NCBI GenBank assembly: GCA_937898625.1
Contig: CALEJF010000038.1
Coordinates: 1 to 11,494, forward strand
From: an uncultured Clostridia bacterium
GTDB taxonomy: Bacteria; Bacillota; Clostridia; Oscillospirales; Acutalibacteraceae
DNA: 11,494 nt
Direction: 5' to 3'
How positions within the stretch are numbered: position 1 is the stretch's first letter; each line of letters opens with the position of its first letter. The notes below the pieces were generated by a model. It searched no databases, had not been told where the DNA came from, and saw only the letters and a program-made list of their open reading frames with translations. Positions 1 through 6,262 of this stretch are shown here, piece by piece. Made by a program: the position numbers and the translations under genes.

Positions 1-366
1 GAATATGATGTTGCAGGTAAGAAGATTAAGGTTGCAGTAGCATCAGGTACAAAGAATGCAAAAGTTCTTATGGACCAGATTAAGAACGGCACAAGCGAAT
101 ATCTCTTTATCGAGATTATGGGTTGCCCAGGCGGTTGTATTAATGGCGGTGGCCAGCCAATTCAACATGCTGTTGTTCGTAACTTCGTTGATCTTAAAGC
201 TCGTCGTGCAGAAGCACTTTACACAGCTGATAGAAACAACGCAGTAAGAAAGTCACACGAGAATGAAGCAATCAAGACTCTTTATACAGAGTACCTTGGT
301 AAACCAGGTAGCCATAAGGCTCACGAAATTCTTCACACATCTTATGTGGCAAGAAAGAAATATTAA
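1..366 (+). CDS. [FeFe]-hydrogenase catalytic subunit, C-terminal fragment (5' end outside window)
   Basis: The reading frame is open from base 1 and stops at TAA 364-366, giving 121 visible residues. The fragment carries the last H-cluster signature, EIMGCPGGCINGGGQP (residues 38-53), with both cysteines present (C42, C46). In this family these ligate the [4Fe-4S] part of the H-cluster, one of them bridging to the di-iron site. After it comes the small-subunit-like C-terminal domain, with the pattern RAEALYTAD, RKSHENEAIKTLYTEYLG and GSHKAHEILHTSY. The enzyme reversibly reduces protons to H2 in the cytoplasm, using electrons from ferredoxin or, in multi-subunit forms, partly from NAD(P)H. 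The N-terminal half is absent, so I cannot tell a monomeric HydA from an HndD/HydA subunit of a bifurcating complex. It is the last gene of its unit, since a strong terminator follows 22 nt later. Family identity is near certain; subtype is unknown. Confidence 0.95.
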   Translation, partial: EYDVAGKKIKVAVASGTKNAKVLMDQIKNGTSEYLFIEIMGCPGGCINGGGQPIQHAVVRNFVDLKARRAEALYTADRNNAVRKSHENEAIKTLYTEYLGKPGSHKAHEILHTSYVARKKY

Positions 367-387
367 TTTCTCAAATAATTAAAATTG

Positions 388-430
388 GACGGGGAGTGTA
401 TTTGGTTACATTCCCCGTCTTGTATTTTTG
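388..430 (+). terminator. Rho-independent terminator of the hydrogenase gene
   Basis: A 12-bp stem (388-399 with 408-419, one G-U pair, 8-nt loop) begins 22 nt after the hydrogenase stop codon. It is followed by a T-rich run from 418 to 429 (TCTTGTATTTTT). GC-rich stem plus U-tract is the classic intrinsic terminator pattern. Confidence 0.88.
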
Positions 431-445
431 TGTAATTTATTGTAT

Positions 446-459
446 TATAATAGTATAAT
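446..459 (+). promoter_or_regulatory. Candidate -10 region(s) for mltG
   Basis: Two overlapping-phase TATAAT hexamers lie at 446-451 and 454-459, 22-30 nt upstream of the mltG start codon and after the preceding terminator. No convincing TTGACA-like -35 sits 16-18 nt upstream of either one; the nearest, TTGTGT at 428-433, is 20 nt from the second. A promoter must lie in this short gap if the terminator works, but the exact hexamers are tentative because the region is so AT-rich. Confidence 0.35.
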
Positions 460-480
460 AAATAAAAACAAAGGATTATT

Positions 481-1314
481 ATGATTAAAAAGATTATTGC
501 ATTATTGCTTGTTTTATCCGTGGCTTTTTCCCTTGCATCCTGCGTGGGAGAAAAAGAGGTGGAAGAAACCACAACACAGATACCAACTGTTAAGGTTTCA
601 ATTCCCGAGGGCTATACGCTATTAAGAATTTCGTGGCTTCTAGAAGAAAAGGGGCTTTGTACATCTGAGGAGTTTATAAACCTTGCACAGACATATGCTG
701 AGTGGATTGATTTTACACAATATCCATTTTTAGAAGACCTGAAAAATCAGGAAAATGTATGTTTTTATCTTGAGGGCTATATTTTTCCATTGACTTATGA
801 TATTCCCGAAAACGCAACGGCAAAAGACATAATTTTAATGCTTTTGAACGGTACAAAAAAGGTGTTTAATGAGGAATTTATGTTAAGAGTAAGAGAAAGT
901 GGTTACTCTCTTCACGAAGTGCTGACTTTGGCATCAATTATCGAAAAAGAGGCAAAACTTGACGACCAAAGACCAATGATTTCCTCCGTTATTCATAACA
1001 GAATAGCAACGGGAATGAAAATTCAATGTGACCCTACTCGCATATATTGTGACAAGGTAATTGCTTTGCAGTATCCTGAAAGAGTCAAAAATTTTACAAA
1101 ATTTTATGATACTTACGAGTGCAAGGGCTTAATGGCAGGGCCAATCTGTAACCCGGGTATGGAGTCCATTGAAGCCGTACTCAATCCTGCAGACACGGAG
1201 TATTACTATTTTATTGTTGGTACAGTGGAACCTTACGAGGCAAAATACTCCAAAACATTTAAGGAACACGATGCTTTTTGGAGAGCCAACAAAGACAGGT
1301 TAACAGGAAAATAA
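481..1314 (+). CDS. mltG: MltG/YceG-like endolytic murein transglycosylase, lipoprotein form
   Basis: The 277-residue protein matches the MltG (YceG-like) family, which cleaves nascent glycan strands at the outer face of the membrane and so sets strand length. Residues 1-21 form a lipoprotein signal with lipobox LASC (C21). Residues about 36-70 (VSIPEGYTLLRI, LLEEKGL) match the LysM-like subdomain. The catalytic domain has LEGYIFPLTY (97-106), ASIIEKEA (151-158) with the catalytic Glu expected at E155, SSVIHNRIATGMKIQCDPT (168-186), GLMAGPICNPG (216-226) and SIEAVLNPAD (229-238). The family proteins I know are longer (about 340-360 residues) and usually held by one N-terminal transmembrane helix. 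Here a lipid anchor and short linker appear to replace it. The start is supported by AAAGG at 470-474. The gene stands alone and converges on a zinc-ribbon gene. Catalytic residue numbering is by family recall. Confidence 0.93.
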   Translation: MIKKIIALLLVLSVAFSLASCVGEKEVEETTTQIPTVKVSIPEGYTLLRISWLLEEKGLCTSEEFINLAQTYAEWIDFTQYPFLEDLKNQENVCFYLEGYIFPLTYDIPENATAKDIILMLLNGTKKVFNEEFMLRVRESGYSLHEVLTLASIIEKEAKLDDQRPMISSVIHNRIATGMKIQCDPTRIYCDKVIALQYPERVKNFTKFYDTYECKGLMAGPICNPGMESIEAVLNPADTEYYYFIVGTVEPYEAKYSKTFKEHDAFWRANKDRLTGK

Positions 1315-1373
1315 AAAAATCCCTACTGAAAAAGGGCGGGTTTGTTAAGGGCAGAAATAATTAGCAATACAGT

Positions 1374-1411
1374 TGTGAGACGCGTTTTTATAAGGTGTCT
1401 CACATTTTTTT
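1374..1411 (+). terminator. Rho-independent terminator downstream of mltG
   Basis: An 8-bp perfect stem (TGTGAGAC 1374-1381 with GTCTCACA 1397-1404) is followed directly by seven T (1405-1411), 60 nt after the mltG stop codon. It would stop plus-strand transcription before the hairpin array at 1509-1707. Confidence 0.8.
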
Positions 1412-1414
1412 GAT

Positions 1415-1446
1415 AAAAAAACAGACACTTTCGTACTGAAAGTGTC
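1415..1446 (-). terminator. Rho-independent terminator facing the zinc-ribbon gene
   Basis: A perfect 9-bp stem (1424-1432 with 1438-1446, 5-nt loop) is followed on the minus strand by TGTTTTTTT (1423 down to 1415). It points the right way to end transcription of the zinc-ribbon gene, whose stop codon is about 290 nt upstream on that strand. If it is that gene's main terminator, the transcript carries a long 3' untranslated region containing the whole hairpin array. Confidence 0.7.
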
Positions 1447-1508
1447 ATAGTGGGTTATATACTTTAAGAAGAAGTATTATATTCTGAAATATTTTTTCGG
1501 TTAGTATT

Positions 1509-1707
1509 AGTGTTATTGCAAATTAAAATTTGCAGTGATATTTTTGATAAATCAAAAGTGATATTGAAACCTTACGGCTTCAGTGTTATTTTATTCGCTA
1601 AAACTGTCCGAAGGACAATAACACTGTGCAAAGCACAATAAAACTGCGAAGCAATATCACTCGCCGTAGGCGAATAAAACTGCCGAGTGTCCTTACGAAC
1701 ACTCGGC
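1509..1707. repeat. Inverted array of 9-mers and mini-hairpins (possible stacked four-way-junction ladder)
   Basis: Left arm: AGTGTTATT 1509, AGTGATATT 1534, AGTGATATT 1557, AGTGTTATT 1582 (start positions). Right arm: AATAACACT 1617, AATAAAACT 1637, AATATCACT 1653, AATAAAACT 1673. A small palindrome follows each 9-mer: 1517-1534, 1542-1557, 1566-1581 and 1589-1603 on the left; 1605-1617, 1625-1637, 1645-1653, 1661-1673 and 1682-1707 on the right, the first lying before the first right-arm 9-mer. Paired in nested order the 9-mers give 9/9 (1582/1617), 7/9 (1557/1637), 9/9 (1534/1653) and 8/9 (1509/1673) matches. The folded form is therefore a long stem with opposed side hairpins. The small hairpins on the right have loops GAA, AAA, GAA and GTA; the final one (9-bp stem, 8-nt loop) is the strongest. 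No open reading frame of note runs through it. The rest of the mltG-to-zinc-ribbon gap holds the two terminators; 1447-1508 is AT-rich with nothing I recognise. I see the structure directly; its function is unknown. Confidence 0.8.
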
Positions 1708-1732
1708 TAAGTAGGGATAATTTTTTACCATT

Positions 1733-2293
1733 TTACAATAAACTGCCAATTTTGAATATGAATTCATTTCCGGGTTCCAAGTAAACTTCAACACCACCTG
1801 AACTCGGACCAAAAATGAATGGGAGAGAGAACATTGAAATTAAGAAAAATACATATAAAACAATTCCCAAAACAAAGCCTATAAGAGAAGATTTACCATA
1901 AGCCTTTGCACTGACAGGCTTTTCATTTATATTTACAAGATAGAGAATAAGACCAAGAATAGGTACAAAGAAACAGATAAATTTTAATAAACCTGATGGT
2001 TTGTCGTCTTCTCTTGGAAAATTGGGATATGTATTTCCAAACGGAGCACCACACTTAACACAGATAACTGCCTTTGGGTCACAGGGATTACCACAATGCA
2101 TACAGTATTTGCAAGGTGGGTTGTTTGTGTTGTTATAATTATAGTTGTATTGTGGTGGCGCAGGAGGAGTTTGTGCAGAGGGCTCAGCAGCAGGCTCTGC
2201 AACAACCTCATCAATTAAATTAGCACCACAGTTTGGACAGAAGGCAAGTGCGTTATCATTGTAAGTTGATTCACAAGCAGGACATTTTCTCAT
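1733..2293 (-). CDS. Zinc-ribbon membrane protein of unknown function
   Basis: The 186-residue protein begins with a CxxC...CxxC zinc ribbon (C4, C7, C19, C22; pattern CPAC then FCPNCG). A second ribbon follows (C64, C67, C78, C81; YCMHCG then ICVKCG) with extra cysteines C61 and C71. Between them is a low-complexity linker rich in Ala/Pro and then Asn/Tyr (about 32-60). Two hydrophobic segments follow, about 102-120 and 135-161, so the protein is probably a double-pass membrane protein with a cytoplasmic zinc-binding N-terminus. The tail after the second helix is short. Start: ATG at 2293 with an AGAGGTG Shine-Dalgarno 7 nt upstream. It has its own consensus promoter (2331-2359) and so is not co-transcribed with PFOR. 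Such zinc-ribbon membrane proteins are common in Clostridia and I know of no assigned role; I do not assign one. Confidence 0.85.
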   Translation of the reverse strand: MRKCPACESTYNDNALAFCPNCGANLIDEVVAEPAAEPSAQTPPAPPQYNYNYNNTNNPPCKYCMHCGNPCDPKAVICVKCGAPFGNTYPNFPREDDKPSGLLKFICFFVPILGLILYLVNINEKPVSAKAYGKSSLIGFVLGIVLYVFFLISMFSLPFIFGPSSGGVEVYLEPGNEFIFKIGSLL

Positions 2294-2330
2294 AATTCAC
2301 ACCTCTTTAAATTATATAAGTTACAATTAG

Positions 2331-2359
2331 ATTTTATATTTATTTCTTACAAATGTCAA
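2331..2359 (-). promoter_or_regulatory. Consensus sigma-A promoter of the zinc-ribbon gene
   Basis: On the minus strand a perfect TTGACA -35 (2359-2354) is separated by exactly 17 nt from TAAAAT (2336-2331). The -10 ends 37 nt before the start codon at 2293. It sits immediately downstream of the PFOR terminator, so the two genes are separate units. Confidence 0.85.
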
Positions 2360-2362
2360 CAG

Positions 2363-2397
2363 GAAAAAATAAGGACCTACCCTTGCGGATAGGTCCT
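2363..2397 (-). terminator. Rho-independent terminator of PFOR
   Basis: An 11-bp stem (2372-2382 with 2387-2397, one G-U pair, TTGC loop on the plus strand) is followed on the minus strand by TATTTTTT (2371-2364). The stem begins 22 nt after the PFOR stop codon at 2420-2422. The plus-strand side also has a short T run (2399-2403), so it may work in both directions. Confidence 0.9.
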
Positions 2398-2419
2398 GTT
2401 TTTATATGAAAACTTTTAA

Positions 2420-5400
2420 TTAGTCTTCTTTTGGAGCATAGAGAGCCTGAAGACGAGTAAGGTGTTCATATCTTTCTTTTGCTGTTTCCTCAGCCTTAGC
2501 GAAGAGAACTTCTGCTCTTTCTGGGAATGCGCGTGAAAGTGATGAGTAACGTGCTTCGTTCATAAGGAAGTCACGGTAGCTTGTCTTAGCTTCTTTGCTG
2601 TCAATTGTGAATGGGTTCTTGCCCTGTGCCTTGAGAGCTGGGTTGTAACGGAACATATTCCAGTAACCGCAGTCAACAGCCTTCTTCATTTCAGCCTGGC
2701 AGTTAACCATACCACCCTTGATTGAGTGCATTTCACAAGGAGCATAAGCGATGATGATTGATGGACCATTGTAAGCTTCAGCTTCTGTGATAGCCTTAAT
2801 TGTCTGGTTGTTGTCAGCGCCCATAGCAATCTGTGCTACGTAAACATAACCATAGCTCATTGCGATTTCAGCAAGACTCTTCTTAGCGATGCCCTTACCT
2901 GCAGCAGCGAACTGTGCAACCTGACCGATGTTAGAAGCCTTAGAAGCCTGACCACCTGTATTTGAGTAAACTTCAGTATCAAATACCATGATGTTTACAT
3001 CTTCACCAGCAGCAAGAACGTGGTCAACACCACCGAAACCGATGTCGTATGCCCAACCGTCGCCACCGAAAATCCATACAGATTTCTTTGAAAGGTATTC
3101 TTTGTTTTCAAGAATGTCTTTCTTCATTTCGCAATCACAGTCAAAGCCTTCAAGAGCAGCAACAAGAGCATTTGTAGCAGCTGTGTTCTTTGAACCATCT
3201 TCAAGAGTTGCAAGGTATTCGTTAGCTGCTTCAACTACGTTTGCAGGAGTGTTGCAGTTTTCGAGAATAGCCTTAACGTCATCAATAAGGCGGTTTCTGA
3301 TTGCTTTCTGACCAAGGTACATACCGTAACCGTGTTCAGCGTTATCTTCAAAGAGTGAGTTAGCCCATGCAGGACCGTGACCGTCTTTGTTTACTGTGTA
3401 TGGTGATGTAGCAGCAGGACCACCCCAGATTGATGAACAACCTGTTGCGTTAGAGATGTACATTCTGTCACCAAAGAGCTGTGTGATAAGACGAGCATAA
3501 GCTGTTTCAGCACAACCTGCGCAAGAGCCTGAGAACTCAAGGAGTGGAGTCTTGTACTGGCTACCGATTACTGTGTTGTCAGCAACATCGTCTTTAACTG
3601 TAACGTTCTCAACCATGTAAGCGAATGCTTCTTGCTTGTAGTCCTGGCTTTCACGAGAAACCATCTTAAGTGAAGCTGTAGGACAAACGCCAACACAAAC
3701 GCCACAACCCATACAGTCAAGTGGAGAAACTGCAAGTGAGTACTTGTAAACGCCCTTGCCTTTACCAGCCTTCTTGTCAACTATCTGAGCACACTCAGGA
3801 GCATTAGCAGCTTCTTCTTCTGTGAGAAGGTATGGACGGATTGTTGCGTGTGGACATACATAAGAACACTTGTTACACTGTGCACAAGTTGCAGCTTCCC
3901 ATTCAGGAACCATAACTGCAACACCGCGTTTTTCGTAAGCAGCAGCGCCCTGTTCAAACTGACCGTCAACGTGGTCCATAAACTTAGAAACTGGGATTGA
4001 GTCACCATCCATCTTGCCTACTGGAAGCATGATGTTGTCAACCATCTTAACGAGTTTTTCAGCACCAACTGAAGCTGTTGCTTCTGCTGTGTCAACTGCG
4101 TTAGCCCAATCTGCAGGAACATCGATTTTAACGAATGCACCGAAACCTGCATCGATAGCCTTATGGTTCATGTCAACGATATCCTGTCCCTTCTTGAGGA
4201 ACTTCATAGCAGCTTGTTTCATATAGCCGATTGCTTCGTCCTTAGGAAGAACATTTGCAAGAGCGAAGAAAGAAGCCTGAAGAATTGTGTTTGTACGCTT
4301 GCCAAGACCGATTTCAGCGGCAAGGTCAATAGCGTTAACTGTGTAAAGCTGAACATTGTTTTCAGCAATATATTTCTTTGTTTCAGCGTTAAGCTTGTTG
4401 CTGAGTTCTTCAGCATTCCACTGGCAGTTGATAAGGAATACACCGCCCGGCTTAACATCCTGAACCATCTTGAAGCCTTTTTCAACATAAGATGGGTTAT
4501 GACAAGCAACGAAGTCAGCCTTATTGATGTAGTATGGGCTCTTGATTGGGCTGTCGCCGAAACGAAGGTGAGAAATTGTGATACCACCTGTTTTCTTTGA
4601 GTCATACTGGAAGTAAGCCTGAACATACTTGTCGGTGTGGTCACCGATAATCTTGATAGAGTCTTTGTTAGCACCAACAGTACCGTCACCACCAAGACCC
4701 CAGAACTTGCATTCGATTGTGCCTTCTGCAGCTGTGTTTGGAGCTGGTTTTTCTTCGAGAGAGAGGTGAGTAACGTCGTCGTGGATACCAAGTGTAAACT
4801 GACGAGCTGGTGTTTCTGCGTTAAGGTGTTCATAAACTGCAAAGATGCTTGATGGAGGTGTGTCTTTTGAACCAAGACCGTAACGACCGCCACAAACTTT
4901 TGCTGTTCTACCCATTTCGTTAAGAGCTGCGATTACATCAAGGAAGAGAGGTTCACCAATTGAGCCTGGTTCCTTTGTTCTGTCAAGAACTGCAATCTTC
5001 TTAGCTGTTTCTGGGATAGCTTCAACAAATGCCTTTGCTGAGAATGGTCTGTAAAGACGAACTTTAACAAGACCAACTTTTTCACCCTTAGCTGTAAGGT
5101 AATCAATAACTTCTTCAGCAACGTCACAGATTGAACCCATAGCAACGATAACGCGTTCTGCATCAGGAGCACCGTAGTAGTTGAAGAGTTTGTAGTTTGT
5201 GCCAAGTTTCTCGTTAACCTTGTCCATATACTTCTCAACGATAGCAGGAGTTGCATCGTAGTATGAGTTACATGCTTCTCTATGCTGGAAGAAGATGTCA
5301 CCATTTTCGTGTGAACCGCGAGTAGCAGGACGTTCTGGGTTAAGAGCGTGCTTTCTGAATGCCTTAACAGCATCCATATTTGTCATTTCTTTGAGGTCTT

Positions 5401-5986
5401 CATAATCCCAAATATCAATCTTCTGAATTTCGTGAGATGTTCTGAAGCCGTCAAAGAAGTTGAGGAATGGAACACGGCTTTCAATAGTTGCCAAGTGAGC
5501 AACAGCACCGAGGTCCATAACTTCCTGTGTATTTGTTTCAGCGAGCATTGCGAAACCTGTCTGACGACAAGCGTAAACGTCTGAATGGTCACCGAAGATG
5601 TTAAGAGCATGTGAAGCTACGCAACGAGCGGATACATGGAAAACTGAAGGAAGGAGTTCACCGGCAATCTTATACATATTAGGAATCATAAGAAGAAGAC
5701 CCTGTGAAGCTGTATAAGTTGTTGTGAGAGCACCTGCTGCAAGAGAACCGTGAACTGTACCTGCTGCACCTGCTTCTGACTGCATTTCAGCAACTTTAAC
5801 CTGTGTGCCGAAGATGTTTTTTCTTCCCTGTGCAGACCACTGGTCAACGTAGTCAGCCATTGGAGAAGAAGGAGTGATTGGGTAAATACCAGCTACTTCT
5901 GTAAACGCATAAGATACGTGAGCAGCAGCAGTATTACCGTCCATAGTTTTCTTTTGTCTAACTATGGGTGTCTTGTTTTCTGCCAT
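2420..5986 (-). CDS. nifJ: Pyruvate:ferredoxin (flavodoxin) oxidoreductase, single-chain
   Basis: This 1188-residue protein is a complete single-chain PFOR. It oxidatively decarboxylates pyruvate with CoA to acetyl-CoA, CO2 and reduced ferredoxin in the cytoplasm. Substrate and TPP region: YPITPSSPMA (35-44), E71 in SEAGAAGTVHG, and R121 in SARCVASHALN. The gamma-like domain (about 428-620) starts at FWGLGGDGTVGANK. The ferredoxin-like domain has CxxCxxCxxxC at C701/C704/C707/C711 and C758/C761/C764, with C768 completing the second cluster. Proximal-cluster ligands are C822, C825, C850 and C1084, in the spacing known from the Desulfovibrio enzyme. The TPP motif runs from GGDGWAYD (974-981) to SNTGG (1008-1012). 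Length matches the family (about 1170-1200). The start has a near-perfect AAGGAGG Shine-Dalgarno (6002-5996) 9 nt upstream. It is monocistronic and divergent from the ATP-grasp operon. Together with the hydrogenase at the window edge it implies H2-producing fermentation. Confidence 0.98.
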   Translation of the reverse strand: MAENKTPIVRQKKTMDGNTAAAHVSYAFTEVAGIYPITPSSPMADYVDQWSAQGRKNIFGTQVKVAEMQSEAGAAGTVHGSLAAGALTTTYTASQGLLLMIPNMYKIAGELLPSVFHVSARCVASHALNIFGDHSDVYACRQTGFAMLAETNTQEVMDLGAVAHLATIESRVPFLNFFDGFRTSHEIQKIDIWDYEDLKEMTNMDAVKAFRKHALNPERPATRGSHENGDIFFQHREACNSYYDATPAIVEKYMDKVNEKLGTNYKLFNYYGAPDAERVIVAMGSICDVAEEVIDYLTAKGEKVGLVKVRLYRPFSAKAFVEAIPETAKKIAVLDRTKEPGSIGEPLFLDVIAALNEMGRTAKVCGGRYGLGSKDTPPSSIFAVYEHLNAETPARQFTLGIHDDVTHLSLEEKPAPNTAAEGTIECKFWGLGGDGTVGANKDSIKIIGDHTDKYVQAYFQYDSKKTGGITISHLRFGDSPIKSPYYINKADFVACHNPSYVEKGFKMVQDVKPGGVFLINCQWNAEELSNKLNAETKKYIAENNVQLYTVNAIDLAAEIGLGKRTNTILQASFFALANVLPKDEAIGYMKQAAMKFLKKGQDIVDMNHKAIDAGFGAFVKIDVPADWANAVDTAEATASVGAEKLVKMVDNIMLPVGKMDGDSIPVSKFMDHVDGQFEQGAAAYEKRGVAVMVPEWEAATCAQCNKCSYVCPHATIRPYLLTEEEAANAPECAQIVDKKAGKGKGVYKYSLAVSPLDCMGCGVCVGVCPTASLKMVSRESQDYKQEAFAYMVENVTVKDDVADNTVIGSQYKTPLLEFSGSCAGCAETAYARLITQLFGDRMYISNATGCSSIWGGPAATSPYTVNKDGHGPAWANSLFEDNAEHGYGMYLGQKAIRNRLIDDVKAILENCNTPANVVEAANEYLATLEDGSKNTAATNALVAALEGFDCDCEMKKDILENKEYLSKKSVWIFGGDGWAYDIGFGGVDHVLAAGEDVNIMVFDTEVYSNTGGQASKASNIGQVAQFAAAGKGIAKKSLAEIAMSYGYVYVAQIAMGADNNQTIKAITEAEAYNGPSIIIAYAPCEMHSIKGGMVNCQAEMKKAVDCGYWNMFRYNPALKAQGKNPFTIDSKEAKTSYRDFLMNEARYSSLSRAFPERAEVLFAKAEETAKERYEHLTRLQALYAPKED
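5938..5970 (-). other. Stem-loop just inside the PFOR coding region
   Basis: CCATAGTT (5941-5948) and AACTATGG (5960-5967) form a perfect 8-bp inverted repeat. It extends to 11 bp with two G-U pairs (5938-5948 with 5960-5970), with an 11-nt loop. In the mRNA it spans roughly +17 to +49 from the A of the start codon. A hairpin in that position could affect ribosome loading or mRNA stability, but the bases also encode conserved protein sequence, so it may be incidental. Confidence 0.45.
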
Positions 5987-6007
5987 TTTTTATTTCCTCC
6001 TTAATGG

Positions 6008-6046
6008 AATTAAATATTTAATTAGTATGCATATTCATACATTATA
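6008..6046 (-). promoter_or_regulatory. Candidate PFOR promoter -10 and leader palindromes
   Basis: On the minus strand TATAAT (6046-6041) lies 55 nt before the PFOR start, but the hexamers 16-18 nt further upstream match TTGACA poorly. Between it and the Shine-Dalgarno are an imperfect dyad (GTATG...CATAC, 6025-6040) and a perfect 16-bp AT palindrome, AATTAAATATTTAATT (6008-6023), ending 5 nt before the Shine-Dalgarno. A weak -35 next to dyads would fit an activator- or repressor-controlled promoter, but AT-rich sequence yields such palindromes readily. Confidence 0.4.
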
Positions 6047-6200
6047 AATAATAACACTTTTGAGCCAGAATGTAAATAGATTTAAACCTAAAAAATGACG
6101 AACTTTGATAAAAATTTAACCAATTTTTGTACAATTTGGTATGTGATTATAACTACCACTCAATAAAGTAGTTTACGAAAAGGGAAAAACCTAAAATTTA

Positions 6201-6229
6201 TTGCAAAATATGGAACATCGTGATACAAT
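6201..6229 (+). promoter_or_regulatory. Sigma-A promoter of the ATP-grasp operon
   Basis: TTGCAA (6201-6206), a 17-nt spacer and TACAAT (6224-6229) lie 33 nt upstream of the first ATP-grasp start. Another, poorer match (TTGTAC 6127-6132, 15-nt spacer, TATAAC 6148-6153) is present further upstream. The rest of the divergent spacer holds a dyad at 6119-6140 (ACCAATTT facing AATTTGGT, one mismatch) and a 6-bp inverted repeat (6151-6156 with 6168-6173) that could be operator sites. Confidence 0.7.
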
Positions 6230-6262
6230 AGATAATAAATAAAGAGTTGAGATGGTGATATT

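Noticed and set aside
56..247. 63-codon plus-strand frame inside the hydrogenase gene
   Set aside because: It is a shifted-frame shadow; the conserved H-cluster motif is in the other frame, which is open from base 1.
363..572. 69-codon minus-strand frame between the hydrogenase gene and mltG
   Set aside because: It overlaps the hydrogenase terminator and the mltG signal peptide, and its residues (Ile/Tyr/Asn runs) reflect AT-rich noncoding DNA.
1509..1707. CRISPR array
   Set aside because: Repeats are only 9 nt, they invert halfway, and the intervening units are palindromes rather than unique spacers.
2988..5610. Numerous open frames of 70-220 codons on both strands inside the PFOR gene
   Set aside because: They are shadows of a highly expressed gene with biased codons. 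None has a recognisable domain, and PFOR motifs cover the whole stretch in one frame.
6008..6023. Rex-type redox repressor site upstream of PFOR
   Set aside because: The palindrome AATTAAATATTTAATT lacks the TTGT...ACAA ends of the Rex consensus.
6050..6058. AATAACACT in the PFOR promoter region, identical to a right-arm 9-mer of the hairpin array
   Set aside because: It is a single copy in AT-rich sequence with no flanking mini-hairpins or partner, so chance is sufficient.
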